This document shows, piece by piece, positions 26,464-34,552 of a DNA stretch of 64,000 bases. The position numbers and the translations under genes are program-made. A model generated the notes under the pieces. The model made no database searches and was not told where the DNA came from. It saw only the letters and a program-made list of their open reading frames with translations. The stretch's first letter is position 1; the number at the start of each line of letters is the position of its first letter. The stretch lies in NCBI GenBank assembly GCA_964545715.1, contig CAZJHX010000033.1:8486-72485 (forward strand), in the 5' to 3' direction. Source of the stretch: CAZJHX01 sp964545715. GTDB lineage: Bacteria > Myxococcota_A > UBA9042 > GCA-2863065.

Positions 26464-28458
26464 ATGCGTAAGTCGATAGGCGTACTTTTGTGCGTGCTCA
26501 CCGCGGGTTGCTCCGCGCAGGGAGATCCCCTGCCGAGCCCGAGTGCATATACAGTGAAAGGAGAGGCTGCGGCGCCGCACGCGTTTGCGGACGATCCGTG
26601 GCAGCCGGCGCCGGACGTGGCGAAGGAGGGGTCGCACGCGCAGCTGAAGAGCATGCCGCGACACACCAGCGACCCCTGCACGTCGGACGACCAGTGCGCC
26701 GGGGGCAAGTGCCTGGACGTCACGGGTCAAAACCAGAACTACTGCACCCAGTCGTGCGAGAGCCAGGCGTGTCCATCCGACAGCTCCTGCTACAACTTCT
26801 CGGTCGGCAGGTACTGCCTCAAGAGCTGCACACAGAGCGCGCAGTGCCATCCGTGGCTGATCTGCGATCAAGACGCCACCTGCTGGCCGGGCGACAACCC
26901 AATCGACACCGAGCCCAGGCCCAAAGCGGCGCTGGCTGAGCCGTGCACGGCCCATGATCAGTGCGAGGGCGGCCTGTGCCTGCGCGAGGTCGCGGGCACC
27001 GGTTATTGCAGCCAGGTCTGCAACGCCGGCGGCTGCCCGGACGGGGCCATGTGCTACCCGTTCTCCAGCGGCGGGCGCTGTCTCAAGCAGTGCACTGCAA
27101 GCTCGCAGTGTGCCTCCTGGCTGATCTGCGACCAGGACTACACGTGCTGGCCGGGCGACAACCCCATCGACGATGATGAGCCGCCGCCCGAGGATCCAGT
27201 GGAGCCCCCACCTGAGCCGGTAGGGTCCGCGGTGGGCGGCGCGTGTGACACCGCCGACGACTGCCAGGAGGGCGGCTACTGCTACCCGTACACGGTGCAG
27301 GGCGACCCGACCGGCTTCATCGACGGTTATTGCCTGGTCAACCAGTGCACTCCGGGATCCTGCCCGGACGGGTCCAAGTGCAAAGCCATCTACGTGGGCG
27401 GCGGCACCGCCTGTGTAAAGACGTGCGGCTCGCACAGCGACTGCCGCTCGGACGAGGGCTACGGCTGCGTGGCCTGGAGCGGCGACGAGATCTGCTGGCC
27501 GCGGTGCACGGCGACCGGCTGCCCCAGTGACTACGTCTGTGACTCCCAGCGGTCGATCTGCGTGCCCAAACCCGACGAGCCCGACACGCCGCCGCCCGGA
27601 CCCACCGTCGGCCCCGGCGCCGGACCCGGACCCGCCTGCAACGACCTGCCGCCCAAGCACTGCAACGGCTCGGGCTCGTACTGCGGCCAGCTGCTGCCGT
27701 TCGACCCGGACGACGGCCCCGGCTACGTCGACTATCCATTGAATGGCGAGAGCTGGAGCAACCAGTACCGCAGCTACGCGCGCCGCGACCTGATCATGCT
27801 GATCAAATGGGCCACCGCGTACGTGGCCTGCAAGTCGGTCGGCTGGTCCGGCGGCAACGGACACCCGCTGGGTCTGGGTGACATGAGCGAGGGCAACGGC
27901 GCCATCCCTGGCACGTCCGACGGCGATCCAGGCCACCCACCCGGCACGCACGTCAACGGCCGCGACATGGACATCGCTTACTACCAGCAGACCGGGCCCA
28001 ACAACTATCTGCGTCCGGTGTGCCCGCACGGCGGCGCGTATCACTGCACGGCGCCGCCAAACAACCTGGATAAGTGGCGCACCGCGCTGTTCATCGGCGC
28101 CCTGCTCACCAGCGAGCGCACGCGCGTCATCGGCGTGGACGGCCAGATCGGCCCCATCGTAGAGGACGAGATCGATGTGCTAGACGACCAGGGCTGGCTG
28201 CCCAACCACGACTCGGGCGCCGAAGGCAACCTGGCCTACGAGGTCTTCAACAACGGCAACGGCTGGTACAACTTCCACCACCACCACCTGCACGTGAGCT
28301 TGTGGGGCTGGAGCGGCAAGCCGGGCGCCATGTCCGGACCGCGCTGCCTGGCCGAGGGCTGCGCCTGGGATCCCGGCGCCAACAAGCTGTCGATGGGCTG
28401 CCGGGTGGACGAGCCCGAGGTCATCCCGCACGCCATCCACCACCCACGCATGCAGTAA
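26464..28458 (+). CDS. Cys-rich lipoprotein with MepA-like peptidase domain
   Basis: 664 aa from ATG 26464, which gives a lipoprotein signal (VLLCVLTAGC). Residues about 65-380 hold Cys-rich repeats of the form CTSDDQCAGGKCLD...SQACPSDSSCY...CDQDATCWPGDNP in at least three units, with Pro-rich linkers. Residues about 390-640 match the MepA/peptidase M74 fold, a LAS-type zinc enzyme that cuts peptidoglycan cross-links: GTHVNGRDMDIAYY (HxxxxxxD) and FHHHHLHVSLWG (HxH) supply the zinc ligands. It probably acts on cell-wall peptides, its own or those of prey. A MepA domain on such a scaffold is unusual. Confidence 0.85.
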   Translation: MRKSIGVLLCVLTAGCSAQGDPLPSPSAYTVKGEAAAPHAFADDPWQPAPDVAKEGSHAQLKSMPRHTSDPCTSDDQCAGGKCLDVTGQNQNYCTQSCESQACPSDSSCYNFSVGRYCLKSCTQSAQCHPWLICDQDATCWPGDNPIDTEPRPKAALAEPCTAHDQCEGGLCLREVAGTGYCSQVCNAGGCPDGAMCYPFSSGGRCLKQCTASSQCASWLICDQDYTCWPGDNPIDDDEPPPEDPVEPPPEPVGSAVGGACDTADDCQEGGYCYPYTVQGDPTGFIDGYCLVNQCTPGSCPDGSKCKAIYVGGGTACVKTCGSHSDCRSDEGYGCVAWSGDEICWPRCTATGCPSDYVCDSQRSICVPKPDEPDTPPPGPTVGPGAGPGPACNDLPPKHCNGSGSYCGQLLPFDPDDGPGYVDYPLNGESWSNQYRSYARRDLIMLIKWATAYVACKSVGWSGGNGHPLGLGDMSEGNGAIPGTSDGDPGHPPGTHVNGRDMDIAYYQQTGPNNYLRPVCPHGGAYHCTAPPNNLDKWRTALFIGALLTSERTRVIGVDGQIGPIVEDEIDVLDDQGWLPNHDSGAEGNLAYEVFNNGNGWYNFHHHHLHVSLWGWSGKPGAMSGPRCLAEGCAWDPGANKLSMGCRVDEPEVIPHAIHHPRMQ

Positions 28459-28462
28459 ATAA

Positions 28463-28496
28463 CCTGCACCTGCAGCAATTCGACTGCAGGTGCAGG
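28463..28496. promoter_or_regulatory. 13-bp perfect inverted repeat
   Basis: CCTGCACCTGCAG-N8-CTGCAGGTGCAGG is a perfect 13-bp inverted repeat. It lies 5 bp after the MepA-like stop, so it could be a terminator, but no T-tract follows. It is also 45 bp upstream of the sigma-54-type promoter at 28542, a suitable place for an enhancer-binding protein. Both readings fit. Confidence 0.6.
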
Positions 28497-28541
28497 ACCC
28501 CACTCCCAAGCTACACCGCTGTTATCATTAGGACTCTCATG

Positions 28542-28557
28542 CGGCACGGCGCTTGCT
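28542..28557 (+). promoter_or_regulatory. Sigma-54-type promoter of the AurF-like gene
   Basis: CGGCACGGCGCTTGCT differs from the consensus TGGCACG-N4-TTGCT by one base (first T to C). GG and GC are exactly 10 bases apart. The GC lies 37 bp before the ATG at 28594, and a perfect inverted repeat lies just upstream. Confidence 0.65.
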
Positions 28558-28593
28558 GAACCCCGGCTCGACCTGACGAGCAAGGAGACGAGC

Positions 28594-29517
28594 ATGAGCG
28601 CAAACGCGGTTGCCCTGTACGAGCGGCGGATTCACAAGCTGAGCGAGGCATCGGTCCGAAAGCACTTCGACGCGTACGCCGACATCGCCTGGGACGCGCC
28701 CGAAAACCGGATCGACCGTCGCGACCCGCGCTGGCACCTGGACCCGGACGACCCGCTGGGCGCCACGCAGTGGTATCAGCAGCGCCACCCGGACCAGAAG
28801 GCGCTGATCGGGCTGGACGTCATCGCGACCAAAATGAAGGTGGGCGCCCAGTTCGAGCACATCCTCTGCGGCGGCCTGCTGCAGCTGGCGTCGACCATGG
28901 GCGACGACAACCCCGAGCATCGCTACGCCATGCACGAGCTGATCGAGGAGGCGCAGCACATCCTGATGTTTCGGGAGTTCATCCGCCGGACCGGGCTGCG
29001 CGTCCAGGGGCTGCGACCCTGGGAGCTGCTGGCGTCGCGCCGCGTGCCGCGCATCGGTCGCGTGCGTCCTGAGCAGTTCTTTTTGCACGTGCTGGCCGGT
29101 GAGCTGCCAATCGACTATGTGCAGCGCCAAACCCTGGCGCGCGGACCCCAGCTGCATCCGCTTCTGTCGCGCGTGCTGCGCATCCACGTGACCGAGGAGG
29201 CCCGCCACGTGTCGTTTGCAACCAGCTTTCTACGAGAGCGCGTGCCGCGATTGGGCCGGGCCGCGCGTCTGGGGCTGGCGGTCAAGACGCCGTTCATTCT
29301 GCGGACGACGGCGGAGAGCATCCTGCGACCGACCGAGCGGCTGATCCGTGAGCAGTGCATCCCGCGCGCCGTCGTATGTGAGGCCTATGGGCAGGGCGCG
29401 CTGCATCTGCGCAACCGCACCGAGGGGCTGCGCACCATCCGTGAGCTGTGCGCGGAGCTGGGGCTGATCCCGCGCCCGATGGTGCCGGTGTGGCGGGCGC
29501 TTGGCATCTGGGCGTAA
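28594..29517 (+). CDS. AurF-like diiron N-oxygenase
   Basis: 307 aa; GGAGACGAGC precedes the ATG. The AurF family oxidises arylamines to nitro compounds with a diiron centre. The ligand pattern is complete: E88, then E119-A-Q-H122, E170, H198 and E202-A-R-H205, with spacings close to those of AurF (E, ExxH, E, H, ExxH). The substrate cannot be told, and family members can differ. It stands alone with its own sigma-54-type promoter, so it is probably induced under particular conditions. Confidence 0.87.
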   Translation: MSANAVALYERRIHKLSEASVRKHFDAYADIAWDAPENRIDRRDPRWHLDPDDPLGATQWYQQRHPDQKALIGLDVIATKMKVGAQFEHILCGGLLQLASTMGDDNPEHRYAMHELIEEAQHILMFREFIRRTGLRVQGLRPWELLASRRVPRIGRVRPEQFFLHVLAGELPIDYVQRQTLARGPQLHPLLSRVLRIHVTEEARHVSFATSFLRERVPRLGRAARLGLAVKTPFILRTTAESILRPTERLIREQCIPRAVVCEAYGQGALHLRNRTEGLRTIRELCAELGLIPRPMVPVWRALGIWA

Positions 29518-29528
29518 ACTCGTCGGCG

Positions 29529-30470
29529 ATGACACGAGCACGGCCGCTGACCCCGGACCGGTTCGCGCGCCGCAAGGTCGCCTGGATCGGTCACGCCATC
29601 ATTTATGTGATGGGGTGCCTGACGGTCTTCATCGCGTCCAGCAGCGTCTTTGTCCTGGGGCTGGTGGCCGCGGGGTGGGGGCTCGGACTGGCGTGCCACG
29701 GCTACTTCGCGCTGGCCGCGCCGATACTGCGGGTCCGCTTTGCCGAGGGAGCCGCCGGCGATCGGGCGCTGACCGCCAGCTCGGGACAGGACCACGCACG
29801 CTTTGTTCAAGAGCTGGCCGCGTCGATCGCCCATGAGATCCGCAACCCGATCACCGCCGCGCGCAGCCTGGTGCAGCAGATCGGCGAGGATCCGGCCGGC
29901 TCCGACAACGCCGAGTACGCGCGGGTGGCGGCCGCGGAGCTGGATCGCGTGGAGCGGTCGATCTCGCACCTGCTCAAGTACTCTCGGGAGCCCGCCATCT
30001 CCCCGGCGCGAATCGGTATCGGCGACGTCGTCGCGTCCGCGCTGGAGACGCTGCGAGACCGCATCGGCAGCCTGGGTGTGGACGTGGACACCGACATCGC
30101 CGCGGACGCCCACGCGTGGGCCGACGGTGAGAAGATTCGGCAGGTCATTGTAAACCTGTGCGCCAACGCGCTGGATGCGCTGGAGCACAGCCCGGTTCCT
30201 GCGCCGCGCGTGCACGTCAGCGCAGGGCGGGACCTGGCCGGCGCCACGGCGTGGGTGCGGGTAAAGGACAACGGCGCGGGCATCCCCACCGACATCCTGC
30301 CGCGGGTGTTTCAGCCGTTCTACACCTCGCGCGATACGGGCACCGGGCTGGGGCTGGCGATCTCCCGCCGACTGGCTCAGGCGCACGGCGGCGATCTGGA
30401 GGTCACGAGCCAGCCCGGGGCGGGCGCGGAGTTTGTGCTGACCCTGCCGGCCGAGCGAGGCGCACCTTGA
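29529..30470 (+). CDS. Membrane histidine kinase, NtrB-like
   Basis: 313 aa from ATG 29529. Residues about 18-80 form a two-helix membrane domain resembling the 2TM family (WIGHAIIYVMGCLTVFIASSSVFVLGLVAAGWGLGLA). H102 lies in SIAHEIRNPITAARS. The ATPase domain has NLCANALDAL, DNGAGIP and GTGLGLAISRR. It overlaps the following NtrC-type regulator by 4 nt (TTGA), so the two form a cognate pair. Confidence 0.9.
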   Translation: MTRARPLTPDRFARRKVAWIGHAIIYVMGCLTVFIASSSVFVLGLVAAGWGLGLACHGYFALAAPILRVRFAEGAAGDRALTASSGQDHARFVQELAASIAHEIRNPITAARSLVQQIGEDPAGSDNAEYARVAAAELDRVERSISHLLKYSREPAISPARIGIGDVVASALETLRDRIGSLGVDVDTDIAADAHAWADGEKIRQVIVNLCANALDALEHSPVPAPRVHVSAGRDLAGATAWVRVKDNGAGIPTDILPRVFQPFYTSRDTGTGLGLAISRRLAQAHGGDLEVTSQPGAGAEFVLTLPAERGAP

Positions 30471-31849
30471 GCGAGCGCGTGTTGATCGTGGAGGACGAGG
30501 CCGCCATCCGACTGGCCTTGAAGGGCGTGCTGAAAAAGGCCGGCTATGACGTCACGCTGGCGCCGACGGGTGAAGCGGCGATCGCTGCGTTTGAGCAGGC
30601 GCCCTTTGACCTGGTGCTGACCGATCTCTCGCTGGGCGCGGGCATGAGCGGCATGGACGTTCTGGAGGCCTGTCGCGCGGCGCGGCCCAGCACGCCGGTC
30701 GTCCTGATCACGGCGCACGGCAGCGAGCGGACCGCGGTGCAGGCAATGCAATCAGGAGCCGCGGACTATGTGCCCAAGCCGTTCGACAACGACGAGATTC
30801 GGCTGGTGGTCCGCCGGGCGCTGGAGCGCACGCGGCTGGAGCGGGAGCATCGGCTGCTGCTCGAGCGCATTCAGCGGGAGTACGGCTTTGGCGCGCTGAT
30901 CGGCTCGGGCCCCAAGATGCAGCAGGTCTTCGAGACCATCCAGAAGGTGGCGCAGACCCATCTGACGGTGCTGATTCGCGGGGAGAGCGGCACCGGCAAG
31001 GAGTTGGTGGCGCAGGCGCTGCACGAGCGCAGTGGGCGCCGAGACCGGCCGTTTGTGGCGGTCAACTGCGCGTCGATCAGCACCGAGCTGGTCGAGAGCG
31101 AGCTGTTCGGCCACGAGCGCGGCGCCTTCACGGGAGCCAACGCCCGACGGATCGGGCGCTTCGAGGCGGCCGACGGCGGGACGATCTTTCTGGACGAGAT
31201 CGGGGACATGGCGCCGGCCACTCAGGCCAAGGTGCTGCGCGTGCTGCAAGAGCGGTGCTTCGAGCGGGTGGGCGGCGACCGGCGCATCGATGTGGATGTG
31301 CGCGTGCTGGCGGCGACCCATCGCGATCTGGAGGCGGACGTGCGCGACGGCCGGTTTCGGCAGGACCTGTATTACCGACTGAAGGTCGTGGAGGTGATGC
31401 TGCCGCCGATGCGCGACCGGGTCGAGGACGTACCGGCGCTGGTCGGCCGGTTTGTCTCGCTGCTGGCCGAGCGCTTGAAGCGGTCGCCGGTCGAGGTGTC
31501 AGACGCGGCGATGGCTGCGCTGGCCCGGCATGACTGGCCGGGCAACGTCCGTGAGCTGCGCAATGTGGTGGAGCAGGCCGCGGTGCTGGCATCGGACAAT
31601 CGAATCCAGCCGGCCGATCTCTCGCTGCGCCCGGGGGTCGCGGGATCTGAGCCCGTGCCGTTGGACCTGGACATGCCGTTTCGTGACGCCAAGCGGCGGG
31701 CCGTGCAGGACTTCGAGCGCCGGTGGCTCTCTGCGGCGCTGGACCGACACGACGGCAACATCAGCCGGACGGCGGCCGCGATCGGGATGGTGCGGCAGAG
31801 CCTGCAGCAAAAGCTGACCGAGCTCGGGCTCAGAGGGAATGACCGCTGA
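30467..31849 (+). CDS. NtrC-family sigma-54-dependent response regulator
   Basis: 460 aa from TTG 30467, overlapping the kinase stop (TTGA); the longer frame upstream is spurious. The receiver domain has LIVEDEAAIR, VLTDLSLGAGMSG and VPKPFD. The AAA+ domain has the Walker A GESGTGKELVA, ELFGHERGAFTGA with the sigma-54-contacting GAFTGA intact, and Walker B GGTIFLDEIGD. The C-terminal Fis-type helix-turn-helix is ISRTAAAIGMVRQSLQQKL. It could activate nearby sigma-54-type promoters such as 28542, but this is inference. Confidence 0.95.
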   Translation: MSERVLIVEDEAAIRLALKGVLKKAGYDVTLAPTGEAAIAAFEQAPFDLVLTDLSLGAGMSGMDVLEACRAARPSTPVVLITAHGSERTAVQAMQSGAADYVPKPFDNDEIRLVVRRALERTRLEREHRLLLERIQREYGFGALIGSGPKMQQVFETIQKVAQTHLTVLIRGESGTGKELVAQALHERSGRRDRPFVAVNCASISTELVESELFGHERGAFTGANARRIGRFEAADGGTIFLDEIGDMAPATQAKVLRVLQERCFERVGGDRRIDVDVRVLAATHRDLEADVRDGRFRQDLYYRLKVVEVMLPPMRDRVEDVPALVGRFVSLLAERLKRSPVEVSDAAMAALARHDWPGNVRELRNVVEQAAVLASDNRIQPADLSLRPGVAGSEPVPLDLDMPFRDAKRRAVQDFERRWLSAALDRHDGNISRTAAAIGMVRQSLQQKLTELGLRGNDR

Positions 31850-31923
31850 TCTTTGTCGCTTGTCTCAGGCCGGTTGCCGGGCTTATGTTCGGCGCCACAA
31901 ACCAACAGATGGAGCCGAGTGAT

Positions 31924-32607
31924 ATGCGAGCGATTCTCACACTGATTGTGGCAGCAGCTTTTCTGATGACCGCACTGCCGGGGTGCAAGGGCACGAGCAA
32001 GCCCGCGGACAAAGAGAAGTCCAGCGAGGGCAAGGCCAAATCGGACGAGAAGCCGGCGGCCGAGGCGCCCAGGGCGGACGAGAAGCCGGCTGAAGAGAAG
32101 GCTGAGGAGAAGCCGGCTGAGGAGAAGCCGGCTGAGGAGAAGCCGGCTGAAGAGAAGGCTGAGGAGAAGCCGGCTGAGGAGAAGCCGGCTGAGGAGAAGC
32201 CGGCCGAGGAGAAGGCGGACGGCGGTCTGCTCGACCTCCCCAAGCTCGGCCTGAAGGGCAAGGCCCCCGCGGGCTCCAAAGCCGGTGACAACATCGTGGG
32301 CGAGGGCCACATGGTGCAGGGTCCCGGGCTTGTAGCGACGGTCTCGCCGGCCGGCGACTCCACTCCCAAGGACGCGGCCGCCGCCAAAGAGGACGCGGAC
32401 ATGTACAGCCCGCTGAACTGGAAGGAGGAGAAGCTGGAGGATGGCTACGTCGTCTCGTTCGAGAACAAGGGCGGCATGGGGACCAACTACTGGGTGACCG
32501 CGCGGCGCGAGATCGGCGGCAAGGCCTACAAGTGCTCGACCACGGCGAGCCAGCCCCAGCAGCAGAAGAACGCGCTCGAGTTCTGCAAGAGCCTCACCGC
32601 TAAATAG
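31924..32607 (+). CDS. Lipoprotein with KPAEE tandem repeats
   Basis: 227 aa from ATG 31924, which gives a lipobox (MTALPGC). Residues about 50-100 are made of EKPAE and EKAE units, a highly charged linker likely to span the periplasm or reach peptidoglycan. The C-terminal 65 residues (YSPLNWKEEKLEDGYVVSFEN...WVTARREIGGKAYKC) form a small folded domain with two cysteines that I do not recognise. The 3' end overlaps the convergent YjbR gene by 8 bp. Confidence 0.82.
   Translation: MRAILTLIVAAAFLMTALPGCKGTSKPADKEKSSEGKAKSDEKPAAEAPRADEKPAEEKAEEKPAEEKPAEEKPAEEKAEEKPAEEKPAEEKPAEEKADGGLLDLPKLGLKGKAPAGSKAGDNIVGEGHMVQGPGLVATVSPAGDSTPKDAAAAKEDADMYSPLNWKEEKLEDGYVVSFENKGGMGTNYWVTARREIGGKAYKCSTTASQPQQQKNALEFCKSLTAK
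32080..32217 (+). repeat. 57-bp higher-order tandem repeat
   Basis: The basic unit is 15 bp (EKPAE) with a 12-bp variant (EKAE). Units combine into a 57-bp period, EKPAE-EKAE-EKPAE-EKPAE, present about 2.4 times. The single GAA codon that interrupts the GAG runs recurs at the same place in both periods, which points to duplication of the larger block. Confidence 0.85.
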
Positions 32608-32980
32608 CGTCCAGCTGCTTGATCAGCTTCTTGGGCGCAAAGGCCCGGTAGCTCTCCTCAATCCACATCCGCATCAACTCCACCGGCACATCGTCGCCCG
32701 CGGCGAAACCGGCGCTGACCCAGCCACTTTTGCCCAGGCCGTAGCCGGTGGGCGTCGCAAACGGCAGATTCAGCGCCACCGTGCAGGAGTCCGGCAGCTT
32801 GGCTGAGACCTTCAGCTTGTGCTCTTCCGCGTACAAAAACACGAACGTCTTTTTGCGGATCTTGATCGCAGAGTGTCCCCAGGGCATTTCTTCAAAGGCC
32901 TCGGGAAGCGACAACGCAAACTCTCGCAGCGCGTCCAGCTGCTGCTGGCGCTCAGGCGTGGGTGGTGTTGCGGGTTCCAT
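32600..32980 (-). CDS. YjbR/MmcQ-family protein
   Basis: 126 aa from ATG 32980; the frame extends upstream but those residues overlap the divergent gene. The order of motifs fits YjbR (CyaY-like fold): ALSLPEAFEEMPWGHSAIKIRKKTFVFLY, LKVSAKLPDS, TPTGYGLGKSGWVSAGF, ESYRAFAPKKLIKQL. It is a predicted DNA-binding or nucleic-acid-associated protein of unknown function. Convergent with the KPAEE lipoprotein, 16 bp from the divergent membrane protein. Confidence 0.85.
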   Translation of the reverse strand: MEPATPPTPERQQQLDALREFALSLPEAFEEMPWGHSAIKIRKKTFVFLYAEEHKLKVSAKLPDSCTVALNLPFATPTGYGLGKSGWVSAGFAAGDDVPVELMRMWIEESYRAFAPKKLIKQLDAI

Positions 32981-32996
32981 GGCGGGAGTATGACAC

Positions 32997-33800
32997 ATGG
33001 CCGGGTTTGAGAGCGTCCGCGAAGAGCAGCGCAGAAAGCGTGAGGCGAAGCGGCGCAAGAAACAGCAGAAGCGCGAGGAGCGCGAGCGGCGGAAGCGGGT
33101 TCGGTACACGAAAGAGGCCCCGCTCACGTGCGCCGGCTGGATTCAGACCCGCACCGAGAAGCCGTCGGCATTGAGGTTTCTGCAGCGCCCGATGGCCGCC
33201 CTGGGCGAGCTGATCGGCGGTCTGCCCACCGCGCCGGTCTCAAGCCAGGGGCGCAAGCGCGTGCGCGAGGGGCGCGTGGCGGTCATGGTGGTGGGGCTGG
33301 CTATCGCCGTCTGGGGCGGGACGGCTCCGACCGCGGTACTGGGCTGCGTGATCGCAATGCTGGCCAATGCGCTGCCGATGCAGCACGCCACGCAAATGCG
33401 CTGGAAGAGCCGCCTGGGGCGAGTCGGCGCCGGCCGCACTCGGACGTCACGCACCCCCGTGGAGATCGTCTTCGACGGACGCGGCGTGTCGGTGATCGCG
33501 GCCGGTGAGACGCTGCGCCGGGTGCTGACCCACGAGGGGCAGTATTCGATGAAGGTCAGACGGGTTGAGGATCGACTGGCGCTCGGCGTGCTGCCTCCGA
33601 GCGGCGGCAAGGCGACTCAGCTGTGGTTTCTCACCGAGATCGCGCCCGAAGTGCCGGTGAACCCGGACGCAGTGACCCGGCTGGAGGCCAAGAAGGTCGA
33701 TACGCCCGTCGGGGTGGACAGCCAGACGTTTCTGGCGCTGCACGAGGGCATTCGCCCGGACTCGGTGGACCGCTTGGAGACCACCGATCAGCCGGCTTGA
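32997..33800 (+). CDS. Unknown membrane protein with basic N-terminus
   Basis: 267 aa. Residues 1-37 are extremely basic and helical (EEQRRKREAKRRKKQQKREE). One long or two short hydrophobic segments lie near 92-126. The remaining 140 residues are soluble and beta-rich (VEIVFDGRGVSVIAAGETLRRVLTHEG). I do not recognise a family. The basic head may bind membrane phospholipid or nucleic acid. Its 3' end overlaps the convergent VTT gene by 13 bp. Confidence 0.7.
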   Translation: MAGFESVREEQRRKREAKRRKKQQKREERERRKRVRYTKEAPLTCAGWIQTRTEKPSALRFLQRPMAALGELIGGLPTAPVSSQGRKRVREGRVAVMVVGLAIAVWGGTAPTAVLGCVIAMLANALPMQHATQMRWKSRLGRVGAGRTRTSRTPVEIVFDGRGVSVIAAGETLRRVLTHEGQYSMKVRRVEDRLALGVLPPSGGKATQLWFLTEIAPEVPVNPDAVTRLEAKKVDTPVGVDSQTFLALHEGIRPDSVDRLETTDQPA

Positions 33801-34465
33801 TCATCCAGGTCAAGCTGCGCTTTGGCCAGACGGCCCAACCAGACGACGATCACGGCCGTGACCACCAGCCCCAGAACCAGCAGACCTGTACGCAGCGGGG
33901 AGTCGGGAACAAACCCGGAGGCCGCCGCTTCGCCCGCGAGCGTGCCCAGATAGACCCAGACGACGGTGATTGGAATGAGGCCGACAAACGTGCCCAACGC
34001 GATGGCCCAGATCGGTGCGGACGTGGCGCCCAGCCCGTAGTTGCTGGCGGCGAATGGGAGCACCGGCGACAGCCGCAGCAGTGTGACAAATCGAAGCGCG
34101 TTGCGACCAAACGCCTTGTCCAGCGCAGAGAGGATGGGGTACCGCGCCAGCACGCGCTCGGTGAAGCCGCGCAGCATCGTGCGGCCCAGAACCGCTGAGA
34201 TGGTGGTGGCCAGCGTGGCCGCGGGCACGATGATCAGGACCCCAAAGCCCAGACCCCAGGTCGCGCCGGCCAGCATCGTGAGCACGGAGCCCGGGACGAA
34301 CAGCGACGCGAGTACGGCGTAGGCCAGCACATAAAGCAGCCCGCCCCAGATCCCCTGGGCGCGCATGACGTCCAGCGACGCTGCGACCCAGTCCAACACA
34401 GGGAACGTCCGGCCCAGCACCAGCACGACGGCCAGGCCGGCCACCAGAATCGCCGCTCGGGTCAT
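33788..34465 (-). CDS. TVP38/TMEM64 (VTT) family membrane protein
   Basis: 225 aa with about six membrane segments. The VTT (DedA-like) core is present: LYVLAYAVLASLFVPGSVLTMLAGATWG, then LARYPILSALDKAFGRNALRFVTLLRLSPVLPFAASNYGLG. Members are lipid scramblases or transporters of the cytoplasmic membrane. Convergent with the previous gene and divergent from the kinase at 34553. Confidence 0.9.
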   Translation of the reverse strand: MTRAAILVAGLAVVLVLGRTFPVLDWVAASLDVMRAQGIWGGLLYVLAYAVLASLFVPGSVLTMLAGATWGLGFGVLIIVPAATLATTISAVLGRTMLRGFTERVLARYPILSALDKAFGRNALRFVTLLRLSPVLPFAASNYGLGATSAPIWAIALGTFVGLIPITVVWVYLGTLAGEAAASGFVPDSPLRTGLLVLGLVVTAVIVVWLGRLAKAQLDLDDQAG

Positions 34466-34552
34466 TGGAGGCTCACCGCGTCACATTCGGCCCGACGGCG
34501 ACCCACGTGTCAAACACTGCGGTTCTCGGCGCGTGTTACCCTTAGAGACATC

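Noticed and set aside
25564..28044. Very long minus-strand open frame opposite the MepA-like gene
   Set aside because: Only its last 258 codons (from 26340) look like a protein; the rest is antisense to a good lipoprotein gene and has no domain pattern.
34500..34525. GTGT-CAA-ACAC palindrome before the soluble kinase
   Set aside because: Four-base arms occur often by chance in a window of this size.
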